DNA of 11,947 nt. Origin: Prevotellaceae bacterium (GTDB taxonomy: Bacteria > Bacteroidota > Bacteroidia > Bacteroidales > UBA932). The DNA lies in contig JAITPP010000208.1 in assembly GCA_031289385.1 (NCBI GenBank), forward strand, positions 1 through 11,947, given 5' to 3'. The number at the start of each line of letters is the position of its first letter. Positions within the stretch are counted from its first letter, which is position 1. The translations under genes were made by a program, and so were the position numbers. A model generated the notes under the pieces. That model was not told the origin of the DNA. It ran no database searches and worked only from the letters and a program-made list of their open reading frames with translations. Below are positions 1 through 6,082 of this stretch, piece by piece.

Positions 1-24
1 TTTTTTGTCATGTACTTAGAGATT

Positions 25-1215
25 TTATTTAATCACATTCAATTCTTTGCCGACTTTGATAAATGCGCTAATTGCTCTATCAAGATGTTCTTTTTCGTGT
101 CCTGCCGAAATTTGTACACGAATACGGGCTTGCTCTTTGGGCACAACGGGATAATAAAATCCTACAACATAAATTCCTTCTTCCAACATTCGCGCCGCAA
201 ATGTCTGCGAAAGTTTTGCATCGTAAAGCATTACTGCGCAAATAGCCGATTGTGTCGGTTTTATGTCGAAACCTGCATCTATCATTTTCTTTCTGAAATA
301 TTCTACATTTTGTTGTTGTTTTGCATGAATTTCATCGCTTTCTTCGAGCATTTTAAACATTTCAATTCCTGCGCCTACAACCGACGGCGGTATTGAGTTT
401 GAGAATAAATAAGGGCGCGACCGCTGACGCAATAAATCAATAATTTCTTTGCGTCCTGTTGTGAATCCACCTATTGCGCCGCCAAACGATTTTCCAAGCG
501 TACCGGTATGAATATCAATGCGTCCGTACAAATTAAATTGTTCGCTCACGCCGCGTCCTGTTTTACCAACAACGCCTGCCGAATGACATTCATCAACCAT
601 CACCAAAGCGTCGTATTTGTCGGCTAAATCGCAAATTTTATCAAGCGGGGCAACGTTTCCGTCCATAGAAAAAACGCCGTCGGTAACAATAATTCGATGG
701 CGTTGCGCCTGCGATTCAATCAAACATTTTTCCAATTCCTGCATATCGGCATTTGCATAGCGATAGCGCACAGCCTTGCTCAGCCTCACTCCGTCGATGA
801 TTGATGCGTGATTTAAGGCATCTGAAATTATTGCATCGTTTTCGTCAAACAAAGGTTCAAAAACGCCTCCGTTTGCATCAAAACACGCGGCATACAAAAT
901 TGTATCTTCGGTTTTGAAATATCGTGCAATAGCGGCTTCCAATTCTTTGTGAATATCCTGTGTTCCACAAATAAAACGCACGCTCGAAAGTCCGAAACCG
1001 TGAGTGTCCATTGCTCGTTTTGCAGCATCAATCAGGCGTTGATTATCCGACAATCCTAAATAATTGTTTGCGCAAAAATTAAGCACATCCTTGCCTGTGC
1101 TGATTTTTATATTTGCTTTTTGCGATGAAACGATAATTCGTTCGTTTTTATAAAGCCCTGCCGATTCAATGTCGGTAAGCGTTTGCTGTAAATAATTTTT
1201 AATTTTTCCGTACAT
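25..1215 (-). CDS. kbl: Glycine C-acetyltransferase (2-amino-3-ketobutyrate CoA ligase)
   Basis: This cytoplasmic PLP enzyme converts 2-amino-3-ketobutyrate plus CoA to glycine and acetyl-CoA, the second step of threonine breakdown after threonine dehydrogenase (not in this window). The 396-residue product matches the usual length (E. coli Kbl is about 398) and is collinear from the typical N-terminus MYGKIKNYLQQTL. It is a fold-type I aminotransferase of the alpha-oxoamine synthase group. Visible features are NNYLGL (50-55), the Schiff-base lysine in GTLGKSFGG (K242), VDECHSAG with D208 and H211 that contact PLP, and NHAS (H136), the expected cofactor-stacking histidine. The alternatives KBL, BioF and ALAS share this fold, but the N-terminus, SSVRFICGT and the glycine-cleavage neighbour favour KBL. 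The ATG sits about 25 bases after a good -7 box (1241-1248). It is divergent from gcvT. Confidence 0.95.
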   Translation of the reverse strand: MYGKIKNYLQQTLTDIESAGLYKNERIIVSSQKANIKISTGKDVLNFCANNYLGLSDNQRLIDAAKRAMDTHGFGLSSVRFICGTQDIHKELEAAIARYFKTEDTILYAACFDANGGVFEPLFDENDAIISDALNHASIIDGVRLSKAVRYRYANADMQELEKCLIESQAQRHRIIVTDGVFSMDGNVAPLDKICDLADKYDALVMVDECHSAGVVGKTGRGVSEQFNLYGRIDIHTGTLGKSFGGAIGGFTTGRKEIIDLLRQRSRPYLFSNSIPPSVVGAGIEMFKMLEESDEIHAKQQQNVEYFRKKMIDAGFDIKPTQSAICAVMLYDAKLSQTFAARMLEEGIYVVGFYYPVVPKEQARIRVQISAGHEKEHLDRAISAFIKVGKELNVIK

Positions 1216-1240
1216 GATTTTGTATTTTTCAATATTTCCT

Positions 1241-1271
1241 CAAAATTATAAATAATTCGTCATTTATCAAA
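1241..1271 (-). promoter_or_regulatory. Bacteroidota-type promoter of kbl
   Basis: On the minus strand TAATTTTG (1241-1248) matches the -7 consensus TAnnTTTG, and TTTG (1268-1271) lies 19 bases upstream as the -33 box. Transcription would begin near 1234, giving a leader of about 19 bases before the ATG at 1215. The motifs are seen directly; promoter activity is inferred. Confidence 0.6.
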
Positions 1272-1289
1272 AATATTTTTAAATAATGG

Positions 1290-1352
1290 TTAATGATTAG
1301 TGATTAATGATTAATAATTAGTGATTAATGATTAGCGATTAATGATTAATAA
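1290..1352 (+). repeat. Tandem 7-bp array, nine units of TTARTGA type
   Basis: Nine consecutive heptamers are readable: TTAATGA, TTAGTGA, TTAATGA and TTAATAA, then TTAGTGA, TTAATGA, TTAGCGA, TTAATGA and TTAATAA. Positions 1290-1320 and 1325-1355 therefore form a 35-bp-period near-duplicate. Two more heptamers of the same type lie at 1486-1499. Confidence 0.85.
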
Positions 1353-1414
1353 TTTCACCACAAAATTTTTTACAAATAGCACAAATTAAAATTAATAATT
1401 TATCTGGATTTTTT

Positions 1415-1441
1415 ATCTGTGTAAATCTGTTTCATCTGCGT
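1415..1441 (+). repeat. Dispersed word repeat, copy A
   Basis: ATCTGTGTAAATCTGT (1415-1430), three bases, then ATCTGCGT (1434-1441). The same arrangement occurs in reverse complement at 11545-11571. The 16-base and 8-base blocks are identical and only the 3-base spacer differs. Confidence 0.75.
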
Positions 1442-1570
1442 AATCTGCCTGCCTCGTAAATAGTAATTTGCAAATAGTAAATTCATTAATAATTAGCGAT
1501 TTAACCATAAAGTTTGCAAAGTTTTTTACAAAGAACAAAATCAAAATTAATAATTAACAATTTAATCTCT

Positions 1571-1605
1571 GCATTAATCATTAATCAATAATCACTAATC
1601 ATTAA
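1571..1605 (-). repeat. Inverted heptamer array, five units
   Basis: Read on the minus strand from 1605, the units are TTAATGA, TTAGTGA, TTATTGA, TTAATGA and TTAATGC. This is the family seen at 1290-1352 in opposite orientation. The two arrays are complementary over at least 16 bases (1590-1605) and could pair across the gap. Confidence 0.8.
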
Positions 1606-1616
1606 TTATTTTTTAC

Positions 1617-1624
1617 TATATTTG
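1617..1624 (+). promoter_or_regulatory. -7 promoter box of gcvT
   Basis: TATATTTG fits TAnnTTTG and lies 39 bases before the gcvT ATG, so transcription would start around 1631. No convincing TTTG -33 box is present at the expected spacing, because the heptamer array occupies that position. Confidence 0.45.
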
Positions 1625-1663
1625 TTGAATTTTAATAAAAATATAATATAAAATATTACAACA

Positions 1664-2767
1664 ATGAAAGCAACAGCATTCACAAAGTATCACATACAAC
1701 TCGGCGCAAAAATGGCTGAGTTTGCAGGCTACAACATGCCTATCGAATATACGGGAATTAATGACGAACATCTTACTGTTCGCGAAAAAGTGGGCGTGTT
1801 CGACGTAAGCCACATGGGCGAAATTTGGGTAAAAGGCGAAAATGCCTTAAATTTTATTCAATACGTTACATCAAACGATGCCTCTGTTTTATATCCGGGA
1901 AAAATTCAATATTCGTGTTTTCCCAACGGAAACGGCGGTATTGTTGATGATTTACTCGTTTATTGCATCGACGATAAAACATATCTTTTGGTGGTAAACG
2001 CTTCGAATATCGAAAAAGACTGGAATTTTTTATGCTCGCACGCCGACAAATTCAATATCACGATTGGAAAAGATTTATACAACGCTTCCGATGAAATTTG
2101 TCAGCTTGCAATTCAAGGACCGCTGGCGTTGCAAGCCATGCAGAAACTTACTTCGCAAAATATTCTCGACATGGAATATTACACTTTCAAAAAAATTGAT
2201 TTTGCAGGAATACACGATTTAATTTTTTCGATAACAGGATATACAGGCGCAGGCGGATGCGAAATTTATTGCGCCAACGAAGATGCCGACACGCTTTGGA
2301 AAGCCGTAGTTGAGGCAGGGCAAGAATTTGGAATTAAACCCATTGGACTTGGCGCTCGCGATACTTTGCGCCTCGAAATGGGATTTTGCCTTTACGGACA
2401 CGAACTCAACGACACCACCTCGCCAATTGAAGCCGGATTGGGCTGGATAACAAAATTTACCGACACAAAAGATTTTCTCGACAAGCAACTTTTGCTGCAA
2501 CAAAAAGCAGGAAACATATCGCGAAAACTTGCGGGATTTGTTATGATTGAACGCGGCATTCCTCGTCAGGATTACGAAGTGTGCGATGCGCAGGGAAACG
2601 CAATAGGCGTTGTGTGCTCGGGAACAATGTCGCCATGCCTGAAAATAGGAATCGGAACGGCTTACGTGAAACCCGAATTTGCAAAATCGGACATGGAAAT
2701 TTATATAAAAATACGCGAAAAACTTTTGAAAGCAAAAATAACAAAATTTCCTTTCGTAAAAAAATAA
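1664..2767 (+). CDS. gcvT: Aminomethyltransferase, glycine cleavage system T protein
   Basis: GcvT transfers the methylene group from the aminomethyl-lipoyl arm of GcvH to tetrahydrofolate and releases ammonia. The 367-residue product agrees with the family length (E. coli 364) and is complete. Visible family segments are AGYNMPIEY (21-29), GVFDVSHMGEI (44-54), NGGIVDDLLVY (90-100, including the folate-binding aspartate position at D95/D96), and the RDTLRLEMGFCLYGHEL block. The C-terminal barrel begins around the GLGWITK segment. The ATG is chosen because it gives the normal N-terminus and lies downstream of the -7 box. It is divergent from kbl, whose product makes glycine, so the pair links threonine breakdown to one-carbon units. 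gcvH and gcvP are not in the window. A TTARTGA heptamer array begins 3 bases after the stop codon. Confidence 0.95.
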   Translation: MKATAFTKYHIQLGAKMAEFAGYNMPIEYTGINDEHLTVREKVGVFDVSHMGEIWVKGENALNFIQYVTSNDASVLYPGKIQYSCFPNGNGGIVDDLLVYCIDDKTYLLVVNASNIEKDWNFLCSHADKFNITIGKDLYNASDEICQLAIQGPLALQAMQKLTSQNILDMEYYTFKKIDFAGIHDLIFSITGYTGAGGCEIYCANEDADTLWKAVVEAGQEFGIKPIGLGARDTLRLEMGFCLYGHELNDTTSPIEAGLGWITKFTDTKDFLDKQLLLQQKAGNISRKLAGFVMIERGIPRQDYEVCDAQGNAIGVVCSGTMSPCLKIGIGTAYVKPEFAKSDMEIYIKIREKLLKAKITKFPFVKK

Positions 2768-2770
2768 TTA

Positions 2771-2798
2771 TTAATGATTAGTGATTAATGATTAATAA
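2771..2798 (+). repeat. Heptamer array between gcvT and the TraB/GumN gene
   Basis: Four heptamers (TTAATGA, TTAGTGA, TTAATGA, TTAATAA) are identical over 28 bases to the start of the 1290-1352 array. The array starts 3 bases after the gcvT stop and ends 15 bases before the next ATG. Confidence 0.85.
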
Positions 2799-2813
2799 AA
2801 TAAAGAATAAAAA

Positions 2814-3674
2814 ATGAAAAAAACAATTGCAATGATTGCACTCGGATTGCTATCAACAGGTTACGGCTTTTCGCAAACATCGGTTTGGAAAATAAGCAAA
2901 GGAAAAAATGAAATATATTTGGGCGGAAGCGTTCACGCACTGCGGGCAAGCGATTTTCCGCTACCCAAAGAGTTTGATGTAGCATTTACAAAAGCCCAAA
3001 CGTTGGTTTTGGAAGCCGACGTAAAAGCCGAAGGAATAATACAAAAAGTTATTTCGGAAAGTATGTTGCCCGAAGGACAGACATTGAAATCGGTGTTGAA
3101 AGCCGAGCAATATCAGGCAATTTGCGATGCCGCCGAAAAAGCAGGAATGTCGATGATGGTAATAGAAAAAATGAAACCCGGCATGGCTTTGATGACATTA
3201 AGCACAATGATGATGCAAAAACAAAACATATCGGCACAAGGCGTTGATATGTATTATTACGATAAGGCGACGGGCAAAAATAAATCTGTTGAATTTCTTG
3301 AAAGTATTGATTTTCAGTTAGATTTAATATGTAATATTCCGTTTAATCTTGATGAATTTATTAAATATTCGCTCGAAGATATGAACCAGATAAATGCAGA
3401 GCAGGAATTTTCGAAAATTGTTGAAGAATGGCGTGCAGGCAAAGCCACAGCCGAAAACGAAATTAAAAAAATGAAAAAAGATTGTCCCAGCATTTACAAA
3501 GCAATGTTTTCGGACAGAAATTACAAATGGATGCCCGTAATTGAAAAATATCTCGACGACGACAAAATAGAATTTATAATTGTAGGCTCAGCACACCTTT
3601 GGGGCGACGACGGATTGCTTACTCTGCTTAAAAAAAAGGGATACAAAATTGGACAATTAAGAGTGAAAAATTAA
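2814..3674 (+). CDS. Exported TraB/GumN-family (Tiki-like) protein
   Basis: The 286-residue protein starts with a signal peptide: a KK pair, a hydrophobic stretch at residues 4-18, and probable cleavage near Q21 after GFSQ. The mature part shows the TraB/GumN layout. An N-terminal GGSVH motif (37-41) is followed by LVLEADV (E67), and a C-terminal VGSAH motif (257-261) precedes the GLLTLLKKKGYKI ending. In the related Tiki metalloproteases the two GX2H histidines and a glutamate bind metal, so a periplasmic or surface metal-dependent hydrolase is possible, but no substrate is known. The gene begins 46 bases after gcvT with no obvious promoter, so read-through from gcvT is plausible. Its stop codon lies at the start of a TTAATGTGA repeat tract. 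The TraB name does not imply a conjugation role. Confidence 0.8.
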   Translation: MKKTIAMIALGLLSTGYGFSQTSVWKISKGKNEIYLGGSVHALRASDFPLPKEFDVAFTKAQTLVLEADVKAEGIIQKVISESMLPEGQTLKSVLKAEQYQAICDAAEKAGMSMMVIEKMKPGMALMTLSTMMMQKQNISAQGVDMYYYDKATGKNKSVEFLESIDFQLDLICNIPFNLDEFIKYSLEDMNQINAEQEFSKIVEEWRAGKATAENEIKKMKKDCPSIYKAMFSDRNYKWMPVIEKYLDDDKIEFIIVGSAHLWGDDGLLTLLKKKGYKIGQLRVKN

Positions 3675-3730
3675 TGTGATTAATGTGAGAATATGAGAAT
3701 GTGTTAATGTGAGAATGTGTTTAATATGAT
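3671..3730 (+). repeat. TTAATGTGAGAAT phrase repeats
   Basis: TTAATGTGAGAAT occurs at 3680-3692 and again within 3704-3720, with further partial words (TTAATGTGA at the start, GAGAATGTG twice). The tract includes the TAA stop of the TraB/GumN gene (3672-3674) and fills most of the gap to the TPR gene. Confidence 0.65.
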
Positions 3731-3744
3731 AAATTTATTTTAAA

Positions 3745-5115
3745 ATGGAAACTGAAAACGAACAAAAAGCAGCAAATGAAAACATTGAGTCAAAACCTGA
3801 TTGTGTAGAATTATATTATAATCGTGGAGATGCTTATACCGCATTACAACAATATGAAAAAGCAATAGCAGATTACACTAAAGCCATTGAGTTAAATCCT
3901 GATTTCGCAGTCGCATATAATAATCGCGGAAATGCTTATGCTGAATTACAACAAAATGAAAAAGCAATAGCAGATTTCAATAAAACCATTGAGTTACAGC
4001 CTGATTACGCAATAGCATATTCTAATCGTGGAAGTGCTTATAATGACTTACAACAATATGAAAAAGCAATAACAGATTGCAATAAAGCCATTGTGTTACA
4101 GCCTGATTTAGCAGTTGCATATTATAATCACGGACTTATTTATGGTAATTTACAACAATATGAAAAAGCAATAGCAGATTTTACTAAAGCCATTGAATTA
4201 AAACCTGAATTTGCAGTCGCATATAATAATCGCGGAATTGCTTATGATGAATCACAACAATATGAAAAAGCAATAGCAGATTACACCAAAGCCATTGAGT
4301 TAAATCCTGATTATGAAGAGGCATATCATAATCGCGGACTTGCTTATTATAATTTACAACAAAATGAAAAAGCAATAGCAGATTACAGTAAAGCCATTGA
4401 GTTAAAATCTGATTATGCAGAGGCATATCATAATCGAGGAACTGTTTATAGCAAACTACAACAATATGAAAAAGCAATATCTGATTACAATATATCCATT
4501 GAGTTAAAACCTAATAAAACATCCACATATAATAATCGCGGAATTGTTTATAATAGTTTGCAGCAATATTATAAAGCAATAGCAGATTACACCAAAGCTA
4601 TTGAGTTAAAATCTGATTATGCAGAAGCATATAATAATCGCGGAAATGCTTATGGTGAATTACAACAATATGAAAAAGCAATGGCAGATTTCAATAAAGC
4701 CATTGAGTTAAATTCTGATTTAGTAGACGCATATTATAATCGCGGAATTGCTTATAGTAGCTTACAACAAAATGAAAAAGCAATAGCAGATTTCAATAAA
4801 GCCATTGAGTTAAATCCTAATGATGCATATGCATATATTAATCGCGGAATTGTTTATAGTAATTTACAAAAATATAAAAAAACAATAGCAGATTTCACTA
4901 AAGCCACTGAGTTAGAACCTGATGATGCAGATGCGTATTATAATATAGCTTGCTTATATTCATCACAAAACAAAAAAGACAAAGCCTTTGAATATTTGGG
5001 AAAAAGTTTTGAAAAAGGATTCTACGATACAAGAGAAGATGTAGAAACCGACAAAAATTTAGAAAATATAAAAACCGACAAGCGATTTAAACAATTGCTT
5101 GATAAATATTTTTAA
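3745..5115 (+). CDS. Tetratricopeptide repeat protein, twelve TPR units
   Basis: The 456-residue protein has no signal peptide or membrane segment and is probably cytoplasmic. After an acidic leader of about 18 residues come twelve contiguous 34-residue TPR units (19-426) without gaps. Eleven are near copies with the pattern AYxNRGxxYxxLQQxEKAIADxxKAIELxP. The twelfth (393-426) diverges and drops the NRG/LQQ signature. A 30-residue tail follows with NLENIKTDKRFKQLL, a type of ending often seen after TPR arrays. TPR solenoids bind protein partners, and none can be named here. No enzymatic domain is present. The 102-bp DNA units are strongly alike, so unit number may vary by recombination. There is no clear TAnnTTTG promoter in the 70-base gap upstream. 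The start is the first in-frame ATG after the repeat tract. Confidence 0.85.
   Translation: METENEQKAANENIESKPDCVELYYNRGDAYTALQQYEKAIADYTKAIELNPDFAVAYNNRGNAYAELQQNEKAIADFNKTIELQPDYAIAYSNRGSAYNDLQQYEKAITDCNKAIVLQPDLAVAYYNHGLIYGNLQQYEKAIADFTKAIELKPEFAVAYNNRGIAYDESQQYEKAIADYTKAIELNPDYEEAYHNRGLAYYNLQQNEKAIADYSKAIELKSDYAEAYHNRGTVYSKLQQYEKAISDYNISIELKPNKTSTYNNRGIVYNSLQQYYKAIADYTKAIELKSDYAEAYNNRGNAYGELQQYEKAMADFNKAIELNSDLVDAYYNRGIAYSSLQQNEKAIADFNKAIELNPNDAYAYINRGIVYSNLQKYKKTIADFTKATELEPDDADAYYNIACLYSSQNKKDKAFEYLGKSFEKGFYDTREDVETDKNLENIKTDKRFKQLLDKYF
3799..5022 (+). repeat. Tandem 102-bp coding repeats (12 units)
   Basis: Twelve back-to-back 102-bp units encode the TPRs. Words such as CAACAATATGAAAAAGCAAT recur with few changes in most units. 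Units 1-11 (3799-4920) are homogeneous and unit 12 is divergent. No insertion or deletion breaks the 34-codon period. Confidence 0.85.
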
Positions 5116-5121
5116 AGTTCA

Positions 5122-5155
5122 ATAAAGTTTGTCAAGTTATAAAGTTTGTCAAGTT
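5122..5155 (+). repeat. Tandem 17-bp repeat
   Basis: ATAAAGTTTGTCAAGTT occurs twice exactly (5122-5138 and 5139-5155), followed by decayed copies to about 5178. The same vocabulary appears in reverse complement at about 11590-11642. It starts 6 bases after the TPR gene stop codon. Confidence 0.8.
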
Positions 5156-5260
5156 TTTAAAGTTTATAAAGTTTTTAGTCTGATTTTTTTGTGTTCATTG
5201 TGCTTACTTTGTGTTCTTTGTGGTAAGGCGTAAAAAATCAATGGTTTATTTTTGCAAATG

Positions 5261-5433
5261 TTCGTTCTTTTTTTTACCCTTATTTTTGTGAGTACCCTTA
5301 ATAGTATCAAATTTTTCTTAACATTTTTCCCTTATTAAAATATTGAAAATAAGAGTAATTTGTGAGTGGTTTACTTGGTTACTAAGGAAACTCACAAAAA
5401 TAAGGGTTAAGAAAAATACAAATTTGGAACGAA
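5261..5433. repeat. MITE-like inverted repeat element
   Basis: ACCCTTATTTTTGTGAGT (5276-5293) is perfectly inverted at 5390-5407, a spacing that defines a 132-bp core. Outside the core, TTCGTTC (5261-5267) is matched by GAACGAA (5427-5433), with a gap of 8 bases on the left and 19 on the right. Inside, weaker copies of the arm recur, for example GTAATTTGTGAGT. No transposase and no clear target duplication are visible, so a non-autonomous element is inferred. A plain palindromic intergenic repeat is the alternative. Confidence 0.45.
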
Positions 5434-5503
5434 TATTTTTTAATCATTTTCAACATTTTTTACATCCCACCGTTAGAATTGCTATCAACAAAAACAGATG
5501 GTT

Positions 5504-5572
5504 GCAAACCTACGGCTTGCAATACGAAAGGTGCTTTATTTTTCTACCGAGCGATGCAAACCTACGGCTTGC
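5504..5572. repeat. Duplicated palindromic word GCAAACCTACGGCTTGC
   Basis: The 17-base word occurs exactly at 5504-5520 and 5556-5572. Each copy is a near-palindrome (GCAAACC / GGCTTGC around TAC). Between them, TTTCTACCGAGCGAT (5541-5555) directly abuts the second copy. Confidence 0.75.
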
Positions 5573-5686
5573 GTTTTTGAGAAAAACAATCTTTTACAGG
5601 TTATTTATTTTTTGTTCCTTAGCAATGAAAATAAACATTTATAAAAGATAACAAAAATCTCGTTAGGGATTATCGCTCGGTAGAAA
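5541..5686. repeat. 15-bp inverted repeat TTTCTACCGAGCGAT
   Basis: 5541-5555 is the exact reverse complement of 5672-5686. The right arm directly abuts a hairpin with a GTTA loop (5656-5671, AATCTC / GGGATT). Confidence 0.75.
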
Positions 5687-5708
5687 TGACAAACGCCCCA
5701 CCACTCTG

Positions 5709-5755
5709 CATTCCGTTAGGAATGTAACCCGTAGAGACGGATAATTATCCATCTC
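5709..5755. repeat. Two adjacent small hairpins
   Basis: CATTCC-GTTA-GGAATG (5709-5724) is a 6-bp stem with the same GTTA loop as the hairpin at 5656-5671. GGATAATTATCC (5739-5750) is a perfect 12-base palindrome, extended to 5734-5755 with one mismatch. There is no T-tract, so neither looks like a terminator. Confidence 0.65.
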
Positions 5756-5790
5756 CACAAAATATTTTTATCTACATTAATTTTAACAAA

Positions 5791-5829
5791 CAAAAAAGAG
5801 CATAAAATGAACATTTACACTCTTTTTTG
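5791..5829 (-). terminator. Rho-independent terminator of tRNA-Leu
   Basis: CAAAAAAGAG (5791-5800) pairs with CTCTTTTTTG (5820-5829), with a further AAATG/CATTT inner stem. On the minus strand the hairpin starts 7 bases after the tRNA and its 3' arm ends in a T-run. It is A/T-rich but correctly placed. It could also stop rightward transcripts. Confidence 0.65.
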
Positions 5830-5835
5830 CTTCCG

Positions 5836-5919
5836 TACCCGGGGTCGGGCTCGAACCGACACAGGGGTGAACCTACTGGTGTTTGAGACCAGCGCGTCTA
5901 CCAGTTCCGCCACCCGGGC
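5836..5919 (-). tRNA. tRNA-Leu (anticodon CAA)
   Basis: This 84-base class II tRNA decodes UUG. On the minus strand the acceptor arms are GCCCGGG and CCCGGGT (terminal G-U pair) with discriminator A. The D-loop contains AACTGGTAGAC. The anticodon stem CTGGT/ACCAG encloses the loop CTCAAAC with CAA at positions 34-36. A variable arm of about 15 bases is followed by a T-arm GTCGG-TTCGAGC-CCGAC. The long variable arm and A73 are leucine features. CCA is not encoded. A good promoter lies upstream and a terminator hairpin follows. Confidence 0.96.
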
Positions 5920-5954
5920 AATTTTCAATTACCTTGTACAGCAATTTGGAAAGA

Positions 5955-5984
5955 CAAAAGTATAAAAAAAATTTTATTTTCAAA
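5955..5984 (-). promoter_or_regulatory. Promoter of tRNA-Leu
   Basis: On the minus strand TACTTTTG (5955-5962) matches the -7 box and TTTG (5981-5984) lies 18 bases upstream as the -33 box. The transcript would start near 5948, about 29 bases before the mature tRNA. Confidence 0.65.
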
Positions 5985-6012
5985 CATAAATAAAAAAAAA
6001 TTGCAAAAAACT

Positions 6013-6041
6013 TTTGTTTTATAAAAAAAATTGTAATTTTG
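6013..6041 (+). promoter_or_regulatory. Promoter of the Lrp/AsnC gene
   Basis: TAATTTTG (6034-6041) is the -7 box and TTTG (6013-6016) lies 17 bases before it. Transcription would begin near 6048, 35 bases before the ATG. The promoter is divergent from the tRNA promoter, with about 30 bases between the two -33 boxes. Confidence 0.6.
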
Positions 6042-6082
6042 CTTTTTGAATAACATTTATCACTAATAAAAAATTATAAAAA

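Larger units (their letters stand above)
1216..1663. other. Repeat-filled intergenic region between kbl and gcvT
   Basis: No gene is visible in these 448 bases. The gap holds the kbl promoter at its left end, a tandem heptamer array (1290-1352), and an inverted array of the same heptamer (1571-1605). It also holds two degenerate direct copies of an ACCAnAAA...TTTTTTACAAA phrase (about 1355-1400 and 1501-1562), a word shared with the far end of the window (1415-1441), and the gcvT -7 box. A glycine riboswitch would be plausible before gcvT, but I see no paired GC-rich aptamer-like stems. Confidence 0.7.
5116..5790. other. Gene-free repeat-rich region before the tRNA
   Basis: No convincing gene lies in these 675 bases. 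An open frame at 5343-5651 exists but crosses repeats and resembles no protein. In order the region contains AAGTTTGTC-type tandem repeats, a CTTTGTGTTCTTTGTGG word (5207-5223), a MITE-like inverted repeat (5261-5433), and a cluster of palindromic modules (5504-5755). The terminator of the leftward tRNA follows at 5791. Confidence 0.7.

Noticed and set aside
10..396. 128-codon plus-strand open frame opposite kbl
   Set aside because: It lies wholly antisense to a strongly supported gene, and its cysteine/phenylalanine-rich composition is typical of a reverse-frame shadow.
1290..1352. CRISPR array
   Set aside because: The repeats are contiguous heptamers without unique spacers of constant length, and no cas gene is near.
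1216..1663. Glycine riboswitch upstream of gcvT
   Set aside because: Expected from gene function in some bacteria, but the region is AT-rich repeats without tandem aptamer-like conserved stems.
2814..3674. Conjugative transfer gene because of the TraB family name
   Set aside because: The family is TraB/PrgY/GumN, unrelated to the F-type TraB transfer protein, and no transfer genes are nearby.
5343..5651. 102-codon plus-strand open frame in the gap before the tRNA
   Set aside because: It begins inside the inverted-repeat element, crosses duplicated palindromic words, has no recognisable domain, and has no promoter or start context. It is most likely chance.
5116..5790. Replication origin in the AT-rich gap
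   Set aside because: I saw no cluster of TTATCCACA-type DnaA boxes and no dnaA/dnaN neighbourhood.
5836..5919. Integration site of a genomic island at the tRNA-Leu 3' end
   Set aside because: No integrase gene and no duplicated tRNA 3' end is visible in the window.
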